From the NCBI RefSeq assembly GCF_030272615.1, contig NC_081413.1, forward strand, positions 162,624,849 through 162,688,848: 64,000 bases of DNA. Direction: 5' to 3'. The position numbers and the translations under genes are program-made. How positions within the stretch are numbered: the stretch's first letter is position 1; the number at the start of each line of letters is the position of its first letter. Positions 11,151 through 21,567 of the stretch are shown here, piece by piece. Under the pieces are notes generated by a model. That model searched no databases. It was not told the origin of the DNA and saw only the letters and a program-made list of their open reading frames with translations. Source of the DNA: Cryptomeria japonica (taxonomy: Eukaryota > Streptophyta > Pinopsida > Cupressales > Cupressaceae).

Positions 11151-12180
11151 TGGAGGAACCTTTGAATAATGAGGTCTGTATGAACACCAAAATTTGTTTA
11201 GTAGATGGAAAGAAATTCATGGATGGACTAAGACATGAGAATGTGTGTTTTTCCTTAATTCCTAAGAAGACTGAGAGACCAAAACTGGAAGAAGAACACC
11301 TGAAAGAGATAAGATATTTACTAACAGAGTATGTGGAAATAATTTCAGATAATGTACCTGCTGGATTGCCACTTGTTAGAAGTATTAGTCATTGCATAGA
11401 CTTGATTACCAGAGCTATTTTACTTGACAAAGCTACACACTGGTTGACACCAACAAAGAATGAAGAACTTAATAGACAAGTGCAGGAGTTGTTGAAGAAA
11501 GGTTTGATTAGGGAGTGTCTAAGCCCTTGTGCAGTACTAGTAGTATTAGCACCTAAGAAGAATGGAGAATGGAGGATGTGTACCAATTCAAGAGAAATAA
11601 ACAAGATCATAGTGAAATACCGATTTCCTTTGCCTAGGATGGATGACATAATGGACTAATTGAGTGGAGCAAAATACTTTGCAAAGATAGATTTGAAGAG
11701 TGGATATCATCAGATCAGGATCAGAGAAGGTGATGAGTGGAAGAAAACATTTAAGATAATTGAAGGACTATATGAATGGTTGGTGGTGTCTTTTGGATTG
11801 ACTAACGCACCAAGTACTTTCATTCGGTTGATGAATGAGGTATTAACGATATTCTGGGTAAGTTTGTTATTGTGTATTTGGATGACATTCTGATTTTCAG
11901 TAAAACAAGAGAGGAGCATTTGTTGTAGTTAAGACAAGTTTTGCAGAGGTTGAGAGAAAAAAAAAGTTGCTAATCAATATCAAGAAATGTACTTTATGAA
12001 GGATGAGGTAGTCTATTTAGGATTTGCGATATCTAAGGATGGTTTGAAGATGGGCCCTAAGAAAGTGAAAGCCATTATTGAATGGCCTACACCAGAAAGA
12101 ATTGGGGAGGTAAGATCATTTCATGGATTAGTTAGTTTTTACTAGAAATTTATCAAAAATTTCAGTCCAGTTTGTAACCC
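11151..12180 (+). pseudogene. Gypsy-1 reverse transcriptase (frameshifted)
   Basis: From about 11240 the frame shows the pre-RT and RT blocks, including [39 protein letters not shown] and [16 protein letters not shown]. The frame then shifts near 11840-11860, and the catalytic YLDD box is at 11875-11886 in another frame. A second shift near 11960 precedes VYLGFAISKDGLKMGPKKV. A stop at 11657-11659 and others interrupt it. Order RT then RNase H then integrase gives the gypsy assignment. Confidence 0.9.
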
Positions 12181-12646
12181 TATGACTGAGACCATGAAAG
12201 GAGATCGAAAGGAATTCAAGTGGACCACTGGAGCAAACAAAACTTTTGAATTGTTGAAGCATAAAGTGACTGAGAAACTTGTGTTATCTTTACTAGATTT
12301 CAATAAGGTATTTCAAGTGGATTGTGATGCAAGTGGAATGGCAATAGGAGCAGTAGCCTATTTCAGTGAGAAATTGAATGACGCCCGAAAGAGATATTCA
12401 GTGTATGATCAAGAATTTTATGTCATAATTCTAGCTTTGAAGAAATGGAGACACTACTTGTTGCCTAAGGAGTTTGTGTTGTATACAGATCATCAAGATT
12501 TGCAATATTTGAATAGTCAGAGTAAGTTGAATCAGAGACATATGAGATGGGTAGAATTATTGCAGAGTTACACCTTTGTGTTGAAGCATAGAAGTGGGAA
12601 ATCTAACAAAGTTTTCGATGCATTGAGTAGGAGAAGGAATTTGTAG
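12181..12646 (+). pseudogene. Gypsy-1 RNase H, locally open frame
   Basis: About 154 codons are uninterrupted. They show FQVDCDASGMAIGAV, YDQEFYVIILALKKWRHYL, YTDHQDLQYL and a KSNKVFDALSRR end block, all landmarks of the Ty3/gypsy RNase H. A TAG at 12643-12645 ends the frame just after the DALSRR block. Confidence 0.88.
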
Positions 12647-12957
12647 ACTTAAATGAGAGTGACAATAATAGGTTTTGAATATTTGAAGACCTTGTAGGAT
12701 GAAGACCCGGATTTTGCAGAACCTTGGAAAGCATGTAGAGAACCAATTATGGTTGATAGGAGCAAATGGTTGGATTATTTCATTTAGGATGGATGTTACT
12801 CATGGGAGTTCAGTTGTGCATACCTAAGAGTTCCATGAGAGAGAACCCGATAAAAGAGAAACATAGTGGAGGTTTGGCTAGACATTTTGGCATTGACAAA
12901 ATAGTTGCATTGGTGAGTGAGCAGTACTTTTGGCCCCAAATTCATAAGAATGTTAAG
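12647..12957 (+). pseudogene. Gypsy-1 integrase N-terminal part, cut by element A
   Basis: The block ending GGLARHFGIDKIVALVSEQY (about 12867-12926) and FWPQIHKNVK is the integrase zinc-binding region of plant chromoviruses. The frame is then interrupted at 12958 by element A. TTAAG at 12953-12957 is the left target duplication of A; the integrase resumes at 19571. Confidence 0.85.
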
Positions 12958-13760
12958 TGTTGGCATATGCACACTCCAATGAGACATTGTAGGTGATTGA
13001 AGGTTTTGTCATTGATGACAACCTTACAATCCTATGACACCGGCAAGGCATTCCACCGACACTCCCAAGATTAGACTCTACACTGGCACTCAGATCACCG
13101 ACACTGGCAGTGAAAGGTAGCATACCGGCACAGAGGCCGACAGGATTTTTGTTGTAATATATTTTGTTTATTATTTGTAAAATCATTGTAAGATGACTTG
13201 GAAAGTTGTAAAATGACTCTCATATAAGAGAGATCATTGTAGAAAATTTTGTGTAAGGAAGAAGAATGTAATTAGGTGAAATAAGGCAGACCTATTATGC
13301 AAATTATAGGTTAAGGGTTTATGTAAGAAGAAGAGCAGAAACCGGTACTAGATCTGGCATTATAGATGCTACTTTGAAGTAGTACAAGACACTGGATTTA
13401 TATAATCCATTTTGTAAGTTAGTGAGACTTCTTATTTTGTATTTGAGTAGTGATCTCTAGGCAATTGGCCTTCCTGCATGTGCAAGCCCCTCTTATAGCA
13501 GTAATATTCTCTTATTGGCAGTAAGTGGATATTGTGGGTCACAAATCCCACCAAGGTTTTTCCCACACCAAGTTTCCTCGTTAAATCCTTGTGTTATGGT
13601 GTGTTTTTCATGTGGTTATTTTTATCTCTGTTTATTGCATTACTTTCTGTTTACCGGTACATAGTATTAATATGCTCTACATGTTTTAAGTTAAGAAAAT
13701 CTATTAACCGATTAGATACTGATTCATCCCCCCTTCTCAGTATCTGTGGGAATCCTAATA
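12958..13760 (+). repeat. Element A 5' LTR
   Basis: Begins TGTTGGCATATGCACAC and ends TCCTAATA. It carries several (A/G)CCGAC words at 13045-13140, a TATA-like CATATAAG near 13221, and the C-rich block GATTCATCCCCCCTTCTCAG at 13721-13740 close to the 3' end. It differs from the 3' LTR mainly by transitions. Confidence 0.9.
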
Positions 13761-13762
13761 AT

Positions 13763-13774
13763 TGGTATTAGAGC
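13763..13774 (+). promoter_or_regulatory. Element A primer binding site
   Basis: TGGTATTAGAGC, two bases after the LTR. One C-to-T change from the initiator-tRNA-Met site TGGTATCAGAGC. Confidence 0.85.
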
Positions 13775-13831
13775 TTGGTCCTCTATTTTCAGAAGCCTAA
13801 TAGCTTGAGGAAGATCTTGACACTAGTAGAG

Positions 13832-14946
13832 ATGGAAAACTTGATGAAGCAACTTGAAGGAGCTCTCTTAGACTATGATGTAGAAAAATTGAAAAATATC
13901 AAACTTGAAGATGATCTAAAGGCTACTCAGGATATTATTCAAGCACTTCAAGAAAATCTTACTATTTCAAGAAACAAGAGAAGAGAACTTTGTGAAAAAA
14001 CGCAAAATGAAAATGATGAAAAGGAAACTCTTAATGATATGATAAACAAGCTGAAACAAGAGAACATGACAACAAAGAATGAGATGTAGGATATGACTAT
14101 GAGATTTTGTAAAGAAATTGAAGATAGAAAGAAGAATGAAGAAGAATTGACTAGAAGACTAAGTGATGCTACAAATGAAAACACAAGACTCAACTATGAA
14201 AATGACTTGTTGAAGATAGATCTGATGCACACTCAGAATGGCTCCAATGAACTGATGAGACAGAAAGAAGTCTTAGAAAGAAAAATGAATACTACAAATC
14301 AACATAAAGAGAAATTCAAGAAAATCTCAAAAGAACTTGGTAACTTGTTGAAGAATCAAAAACCTAAAGGTGACACTTGTGGAATTGGCTTTGAAGTTGG
14401 TGAAAGCTCTGGTACTGCAAACACATAGGATCATAGCAAACCGGTAAGACAACCTACTGCTTATAAATTTAATGGCAAATGCTTTAACTGTAACAAGTAT
14501 GGTCATAGAGAAAATCAATGTAGATCTAGAAATTATCAGAATATCAACACCCCCACTGGTCAACTTTCAAAATGCAACAAAGTTGGTCATAACTCTGAGA
14601 ATTGCAGAATGAATGTGAGATGTTATGTTTGTGGAAGATTTGGACACTTATCTAATCAATGCAGAACACAAACCGGCATAGTTATGGAAAGGCTATTCAG
14701 AAAAATAATGTGACTTGTTATGCTTGTAACAAAATTCAGCAGAAGGCACCACCAGTAGACAACAAAGGTTCTATTTTGAAAGGTAAAGAAAAAGTTGAAG
14801 AAGTTAAGAAAGAATTTTCAAAACAATGGATCAAGATATTAGAACTGAATGTGGATAGGAATACTCCTCCACCAATAGAACCAATCATCAGTCCACCAAT
14901 AGAACAGAGTAGCACTCCACCGGTAGGAAGCTCTTCATCAAATTGA
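13832..14946 (+). pseudogene. Element A ORF1: coiled coil plus CCHC knuckles
   Basis: Starts at MENLMKQLEGALLDYD, 58 bp past the primer site. About 190 residues of Lys/Glu/Asn-rich predicted coiled coil are followed by knuckles CFNCNKYGHRENQC, a second with its first Cys lost (SKCNKVGHNSENC), and CYVCGRFGHLSNQC. A fourth partial CYACNKI follows. The C-terminus is Pro/Ser-rich (PPVGSSSSN). TAG stops at 14087-14089 and about 14426 replace likely Gln codons, and a frameshift lies near 14660. ORF1 of element C aligns along its length. I infer a nucleic-acid-binding gag role. Confidence 0.8.
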
Positions 14947-15248
14947 AGAAATTTCCTTGAGGGTTTGGCAATCAATGAGACATATGCTATTATTCCCTTG
15001 GTTGATGGTAAGAAGTTGAATTTACTTCTATACCGATAGATATGTTAAGTGATTACTTAACCGGCAAGCATTAAATGTGGTAGTTGGAAAATTGACATTA
15101 TAAATTCATGATTTTGGCTCCATTTTACTTCACCGAGAATTCAAACATTTGAAGAACATGAAATTTCTAGAGCTAAGGCATTTCGAGCAAAGAGGCAAAG
15201 CACTTCAACAATCAATCCTTCCTAAGGCAGAAAAAGGTATTTATAATC
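14947..15248 (+). other. Element A spacer between ORF1 and ORF2
   Basis: About 300 bp with no open frame of note. A spacer of similar length (about 350 bp) separates the two ORFs in element C, so ORF2 is probably expressed from its own start or a separate message rather than as a fusion; that is inference. Confidence 0.4.
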
Positions 15249-18200
15249 ATGGCATCCTCCTCTACACCTGAATTCATAACAAACCCTACTGTAGTCAAGG
15301 TAATCAAATGCCCTAGGCCCATATTTTAGTTAGTTCCCAAGATAGCTAAAAGGAATGACAATGTAGGTGCATTTTCCCAAATCCCAAAAGGATTTGTTTT
15401 TGCAGAAGACCCTGGAATCTATATCCATTGCCATATAGAAGAATTAGGAGATGAAGAAATCAAGAACATGTACAAATATGTTATCTGTGATGATTCCAGT
15501 AAAGTAAAACCTAAACACAAAATTGTTGAAACCCTAGGATTCACTGAGATCCTCTGCATTCTAGACTTTCCTAAGGAAGTTATTAGGATAGTATTGAGCA
15601 AGGTACATGGTGAATTTTTCTGCCTAGATTCGGTTCACAAAATTACCAAGGAAGTTGTGAAAGCTGTAATAGGGTTACCTTCCACCGGTAACAGATCCGA
15701 CAAGACAAAGAAGGTCTCAAATGACCTGGTAATGAACCTAATTGGTGCACATCTGACAAAAGGTCTCTAAGGGTTAATGATGTGACCAATATAAATGTGA
15801 GATTTGTTAGCATGATTTTAGGATACAAAGCAACACATGCAAACAGACTTAACTCAGTTTCTAGTTTATGCATAAAAAGTGCACATGATATGGTTACAGA
15901 TAATGTAAAAATTGATGTATGTGAATGGCTAAAGGATGAATTGATTGACAATTTAGGGAAGATCAAGAAGGATAAGAAAGGAACATTTAGATTTGGTAAT
16001 TTACTTGTATGCTTAATGCTACACATAACCAAACAGGTGCCCGGTATAGGTATCAAGAACCTTGGATTTGACATACCGATAGGGAAACAGTTATCATAAT
16101 TTTTTAACAACATGGGTGAAAGCAAACAAAAGAATATTGATGAGTATTTTCAAGCACTAAATGCTAGAATGAACAAAAGAGTCAGATTGTCATAGGAAAT
16201 TGTTAACAAATACAAGGATGATATATGTTTTGTGATTAAAAAGGATGAGATCTGGATGGAAGCAGTTATCCCAAGAACAATTTGGGTTACCGAAATGGGC
16301 TATGAGACTGATGACCACATCATTGAAACATATGCTAAAGCCCTTCTGGAAGCACCCAATGAACTTAAGGAAGAGGTATTTGGTAGTGTTGAGACCATTG
16401 AAAGCCAAATTCAATCTAAGAGGAGAGTAAAGAAAGTAGAAGCAACTATGAGAAGAGGTTCAAGGTAGGCTAAGGCTATAAAAGAAGATGTACTGAAACA
16501 AACCAGTATCACTGAAGATGAGTTGCAGGCACAACAACCATAAACTCACCTTTCACCAGTAGCAAATTCTTTAGAACATGACAAGCTAGCTAAATTTAAA
16601 AGAGTTGTAAGGAAAAGACAACCTTCATCGGTATCCACACCCTCGCCTAGAAGAACTAGATAAAAACAATAGGCAGTGAGGTCTCTTGTAAAGAAGACAA
16701 CCCCAAAGAGAAAGCTAACACCTAAGAAGAAAAGGACTCAACAGAATATTTATTCAATTGACAGACTGTTGGATGAAATCAGAGAAGAAGGAAATCTCAA
16801 TAACATAGAAAAATTATATGATACACTATTAGCAGATAAGAAAGAGCAAGTTGAAAACAATGTCATTTTACACTTGGATATCTATAAGAAGTTTTTGATG
16901 CAAGTTGTAGATGAACTATCAGATGAATTATTCAAGAGACTGGAAGCAAGAAGACAATCTGTTGTAGAGCTTGAAAAGAAAATCAAAATTGAAAAATTAC
17001 TTGTTGTCTACCTAGTCAACTCTCCAAAAGGAATAGATGATCTAATTGCAAAGGCCAACCGATCAGTATTCTCTACTGCACACTGACATATTGCACTAAT
17101 GGCAGGAAGAGTAAATGAGGTAACATAAGAAACAGAAAATGGATGGGATATATTCCTTGTGGAGAAAGAAAAGCAAGAAGAGTATAGGAACCCCAAGTCT
17201 ATCAAAGTCTATCAAAACGACAAAGATAAGGGTAAACAAAAGGTTGGTGGACCTCCTAGTATCAAAATAAAAGATAACTGATCCCCACCGCCTCTGATTA
17301 CTCCACTGGTAACAACAACAAAAGACCAACCGACAGATGACAGTATGGATGTATCACAAGAGGATACTAATCCTAATCCTGAGGTACTATACACAATGGA
17401 TGTTGATACTCAAAAGGTCAACATTGTGATAGACAAGGACACAATCGGTAAGACTAACATGGCTAGTGAGCCACCAGCAACTGACAACATTGATAACACT
17501 GAAGGAAAAGTGGAAGATGATTGCACAGGGAAACAGATAGAGACTCCGACAGAGACTGAAATAGATCAACAAACAAAGAGACAAACAAAGCAACAGGCTC
17601 CGAAATAGGAACAGGTTCATGTGGAAATAGTGCCACCGACAACAGGAGAGAAACAAAAACCCTTGCTTAAGGAAATAGAAACACAGACTAAACTACCAAA
17701 GGTCACTACAAGCATGGTTACTTCCTCCACTGGTGGAATTTAGAATGTTGGTTCCTCCTCAGTAGGTTATAAATCAACCAATGTAACTGAAGTTCTTTTA
17801 GATTCTTTGAAGAAAATAACTGATTGTAGTTCACAAGCTTATAAAGCTATAGATGACACAATCCCAATTTTGAAGATGATAGCTCCAAAATGCAACATAG
17901 ATAATAAGGATTCTTTGAGTCAACTTGACACTTTGTTAAAGTATATTACTGACAACACAGTGATGGTTGAACAAATAAAGGAACAGGCATTCAAAGAGAA
18001 ATTGGAAATTGAAAAACAAAAATTCTTTGAGGATTAAATAAAGACGTGTACTAGGGAATTTGACACACTTCCACCGAAACTATGCAACTCATTGAAGGAA
18101 TTTAAAACTCTGTACAAAGATACTTGCAAGACAAACTTTTTAATAGTTGATATAGATAAGAAAATGAGCAAGGTACAAGAAGAAATAAATAAACTTTCTG

Positions 18201-18547
18201 ACAATTTTGTTAATTCACCTGATACATTATCAGTTTTTGAGCAAAAGATAACTAGTTTTGAGGAAGAATTACTGAAGCTAGAGAGAGAAAAGGAGAGAAT
18301 AATAAACAAGGCTAAAAATCTGAGACTAAGACTAAGTCCAAGATTGGACTCTCTAGCATCCTTGAGGAAGGAAATATCTGAGGCATTATTACAAGGACAA
18401 AAAACATTGGCAGAGCATATGCAACACCTCACCGGTACAATTCAAAGAACAGAGGCAACAATAAAAGATAGTAAGAAATTTATGGAAAGCATAAATTTAG
18501 TTTTGGCGGATCTTTTTCAAATTGTAACCACCCAGTTACAAGGTTGA
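15249..18547 (+). pseudogene. Element A ORF2: long unknown protein with coiled-coil C-terminus
   Basis: Starts MASSSTPEFITNPTVVKV. The N-terminal block contains AFSQIPKGFVFAED, CHIEELGDEEIKNMY and ITKEVVKAVIGLPSTG. A central block contains YKDDICFVIKKDEIWMEAV and EMGYETDD, then come a Lys-rich region, an acidic Thr-rich linker and a C-terminal coiled coil (LEREKERIINKAKNLRLRLS). There is a frameshift near 15770 and over ten stops, mostly TAG. The GLP-containing block recalls domains seen in plant transposon-linked proteins, but I cannot name the family. The same blocks recur in B and C. Confidence 0.75.
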
Positions 18548-18587
18548 GACAGAAAAACTACAACTCTATTTACACCTTGACAACCTT

Positions 18588-18611
18588 TGTCATTGATGCC
18601 AAAGGGGGAGT
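18588..18611 (+). promoter_or_regulatory. Element A upstream PPT-like motif
   Basis: TTGTCATTGATGCCAAAGGG then GGAG: a near copy of the motif at the true polypurine tract about 155 bp downstream. The same pairing is found in B, C, Copia-2 and element I. Confidence 0.55.
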
Positions 18612-18754
18612 AGTAGTATGAGAAAATAATCTACAAAAGACATATCTGCTCAGGGGGAGCTCATATATTTTTGGTACACATTTTTGGAAACATTTTTTGG
18701 ATTACAAGTTTTGGATACACTTTTGAAATTTTCTCACGAGTGTTGCCATCAATG

Positions 18755-18768
18755 CCAAAGGGGGAGAT
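18755..18768 (+). promoter_or_regulatory. Element A polypurine tract
   Basis: CCAAAGGGGGAGAT directly abuts the 3' LTR start TGTTGG. It is preceded by TGTTGCCATCAATG, a phrase shared with the other elements. Confidence 0.85.
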
Positions 18769-19570
18769 TGTTGGCATATGCACACTCCAATGAGACATTG
18801 TAGGTGATTGAAGGTTTTGTCATTGATGGCAACCTTACAATCCTATGATACCAACAAGGCATTCCACCGGCACTCCCAAGATCAGACTCTACACCGACAC
18901 TCAGATCACGGGCACCAGCAGTGAAAGGTAGCATACCGACACAAAGGCCGACATGATTTTGTTGTAATATATTTTGTTTATTATTTGTAAAATCATTGTA
19001 AGCCGACTTGGAAAGTTGTAAAATGACTCTTATATAAGAGAGATCATTGTAGAAAATTTTGTGTAAGGAAGAAGAATGTAATTAGGCAAAATAAGGCAGA
19101 CCTATTATGCAAATTATAGGTTAAGGGTTTATGTAAGAAGCAGAGCAGAAACCGGTACTGGATCTGGCATTATAGATGCTACTTTGAACCCGTACAAGAC
19201 ACTGGATTTATATGATACATTTTGTAAGTCAGTGAGACTTCCTATTTTGTATTTGAGCAGTGAGCTCTAGGAAATTAGCCTTCCTGCATGTGCATGTCCC
19301 TGTTGTAGCAGTAATATTCTCTTATTGGCTAGTAAGTGAATATTGTGGGTCACAAATCCCACCGAGGTTTTTCTGACATCGGGTTTCCTCGTTAAATCCT
19401 TGTGTTATGGTGCATTTTTCATGTGGTTGTTTTTATCTCTATTTATTGCATTACTTTCTATTTACCGGTACATAGTATTAATATGCTCTACATGTTTTAA
19501 GTTAAGAAAATCTATTAACTGGTTAGATACTGATTCACCCCCCCTCTCAGTATCTATGGGAATCCTAACA
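18769..19570 (+). repeat. Element A 3' LTR
   Basis: 802 bp, direct copy of 12958-13760, ending TCCTAACA. It has (A/G)CCGAC words in the U3-like part, TATATAAG at 19031-19038 in a short palindrome (CTTATATAAG), and GATTCACCCCCCCTCTCAG at 19532-19550. Confidence 0.9.
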
Positions 19571-20411
19571 TTAAGAGATATGTGCAGAGTTGTAGAGATT
19601 GTCAAGTTGCAAAAGCTAGTAATCAAAATGTGGGATTGTATAAACCTTTGACAGTACTGGTAAGACCTTGGGAGGATATAAGCATGGATTTTGTACTTGG
19701 ATTTCCTAAGACACCAAGAGGGAATGATTCTATATTTGTGGTAGTGGATATATTTTCAAAGATGGCTAATTTCATACCTTGTAAGAAGACATTAGATGCA
19801 TTGCATGTAGCAGACCTATTTTTCAAGGAAGTGGTGAGATTGCATGGATTACCTAAGAGCATAGTTTTAGACATAGACACTAAGTTTGTTGGCTATTTTT
19901 GGAGAACACTTTGGAAGAAGATGAAGATAGATTTGAAGTTCAGTTCTAATTTTCATCCAAATACTGATGGATAGATAGAAGTTGTTAACCAGAGTTTGGG
20001 AAACTTGTTGAGATGTTTAGTGGGAGATAAAACCAGAAGTTGGGATTTTATCCTTGCACAAGAAGAGTTTTCCTACAAATATTCAGTGAATAGAAGTACC
20101 AAAAAAATACCTTTTGATATTTTTACCGGAGTGCATCCTAGAGGAATAGCAGAATTGAGATACATTAGCAGTGAAGACATGAAGAGTTTAAAAGTAGAAG
20201 ATTTTGCAGATCACATGGAAGCATTGCATATTAAGGTTAAACAACATTTGGAAGACATGAACAACAAATATAAGGAGAAGGAAGATGAGAAGAGGAGACA
20301 TAAGGAATTTGAAGTTGGTGATGAAGTGATGGTATATTTGAGAAAAGAGAGATTCTCGGTTGGAACTTATAATAAGTTGCAGATGAAGAAGTTGGACCCT
20401 ATAAGATTTTG
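19571..20411 (+). pseudogene. Gypsy-1 integrase core (resumes after element A)
   Basis: Continues with [17 protein letters not shown], then [20 protein letters not shown] and [14 protein letters not shown]. Next come [20 protein letters not shown], a TAG in the place of the usual Gln after NTDG, and the C-terminal FEVGDEVMVYL block. The CxxC of RDCQ belongs with the zinc-binding half left of element A. A one-base loss near 20396 shifts the frame. Confidence 0.9.
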
Positions 20412-20740
20412 AGGAAGTTCAGTTTTGGAAATGAATATGAAGTGGAGCTACCAGATAGTCTAAGTATTTCACCTATATTCAACATTGCAGATCTTCATGA
20501 GTACCATGAACCATAATTTAGTAAGGACATTGTTACAGACCTTAAGAAACAATTACCTTGGAAGGAACGAGATCAAATTGAAAAGATTTTGGATAGTAGG
20601 ATTGGGCATAATACCTGGAACAGTCAGTACCAAGAATATCTTGTGAAATGGAAAAGCAAACTGGTTGAAGGTTCATCTTGGATTTCTCAGGCAGAGGTAG
20701 ACTGCCTTGGTTTCTCTCTGATCCTAGCAAAGTGAGAGAC
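20412..20740 (+). pseudogene. Gypsy-1 integrase tail with chromodomain
   Basis: In the shifted frame the product continues with NIADLHEYHEP, a stop and then a chromodomain at about 20574-20699. Its landmarks are IEKILDSR, YQEYLVKWKSK and SSWISQAEV. The aromatic and WK positions of the fold are retained. Chromodomains at the integrase C-terminus define chromoviruses and in the family direct integration to chromatin with particular histone marks. Confidence 0.85.
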
Positions 20741-20767
20741 TCAATTTTTTCATTAACCCCAGATGTG

Positions 20768-21567
20768 TGATGCAGGAGCATCCTTAGTTCATAGTAATCT
20801 TGCATCAACCAAAAACATTTTCCTTTCTATTTTGTTTGCAGTTTCAATTTTCCTTTCTTTGTGTCCCAGTTTTGGCTCATTGGATCCCGTGGAGTTGGAT
20901 TATACTTTAAGACTTTATCATATTTCTTTGTTTCAAACCGCATGTCATTTGGATCTCTTTCCAGCAAGATATCGCTACCAATTTTCATGATAGTTTCTTG
21001 TCATTGGTTGTTCCTTTGTTACCGGTTTCCTGAGGCCTATTTGGGTGATCTACCAGAACCCATTCCAAAGCTTGCGGACCCTTGAGAATTGATTTTTATG
21101 TTCCTTAGCATGTGGCTGACCTTTTCCTATGATCTACGTTTCATCCTTTGGATTTTCTAGAGGAATCTCTTCGTGGAGGCCGACCTTGTTCATTTTGCAT
21201 GTTAGGTCTTGTTCTTCGGGTTTTGATCCCTTTTGGGCCATTTGGATCCTTTGGATCAATATATATATTTATAATCATGCTTTAGAATGTAATGGAAAAT
21301 TAAAATAAATTAGAGTATCAGATAGATAGGTTGTGCCTAGAAAATAGATCTTTCGATTCAAGGTCCCGGTTGTGACCTATTCTACTAGGCCTGTGTGTTG
21401 GTATATTGTAACCCGATTGTTATTGGTTGGATGTAATAAAATTTCATGCAATAAATCTATCTATTTTTCATTGCCTCCATCATATTTGTGTATTTCTATT
21501 GTGTTTACTCTTGTTGATCAGCCCAGATTGATCCCCTTGAGGTCCCTCCTCATTGGTGACTACTTCA
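20768..21567 (+). repeat. Gypsy-1 3' LTR
   Basis: About 800 bp, TGATGCAGGAGC to ACTACTTCA. It retains the 673-bp segment that the 5' LTR has lost. No clear polypurine tract is visible immediately upstream. Confidence 0.8.

Larger units (their letters stand above)
12958..19570 (+). mobile_element. Element A: pol-less LTR retrotransposon with two gag-like ORFs
   Basis: 6,613 bp, flanked by TTAAG at 12953-12957 and 19571-19575. It has 803- and 802-bp LTRs (TGTTGG...CCTAA(C/T)A), an initiator-tRNA-Met primer site and a polypurine tract. The 5-kb interior encodes a coiled-coil/zinc-knuckle ORF1 and a long ORF2, both plus strand. I find no protease, RT, RNase H or integrase motif in any frame. It must depend on enzymes from another element. 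Elements B and C share this plan. Confidence 0.9.
9378..21567 (+). mobile_element. Gypsy-1: Ty3/gypsy chromovirus, interrupted by element A
   Basis: The order gag, protease, RT, RNase H, integrase, chromodomain, all on the plus strand, identifies a Ty3/gypsy chromovirus. The 3' LTR (20768-21567) is about 800 bp. The 5' LTR (9378-9504) is only 127 bp because of an internal deletion. Both start TGATG(T/C)AGGAGC and end GACT(G/A)CTTCA. Flanks AAAGA (9373-9377) and AAAGT (21568-21572) are an imperfect target duplication. Element A sits inside the integrase. Many stops and at least three frameshifts make it a relic. Confidence 0.88.

Noticed and set aside
13000-19560. Gypsy-1 integrase lost by simple deletion
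   Set aside because: The integrase resumes at 19571 after a complete element with a TTAAG duplication, so it is an insertion.
9867-20740. Endogenous pararetrovirus as the source of the RT at Gypsy-1
   Set aside because: The RT is linked to an integrase and chromodomain and flanked by LTRs; no movement or coat protein is seen.
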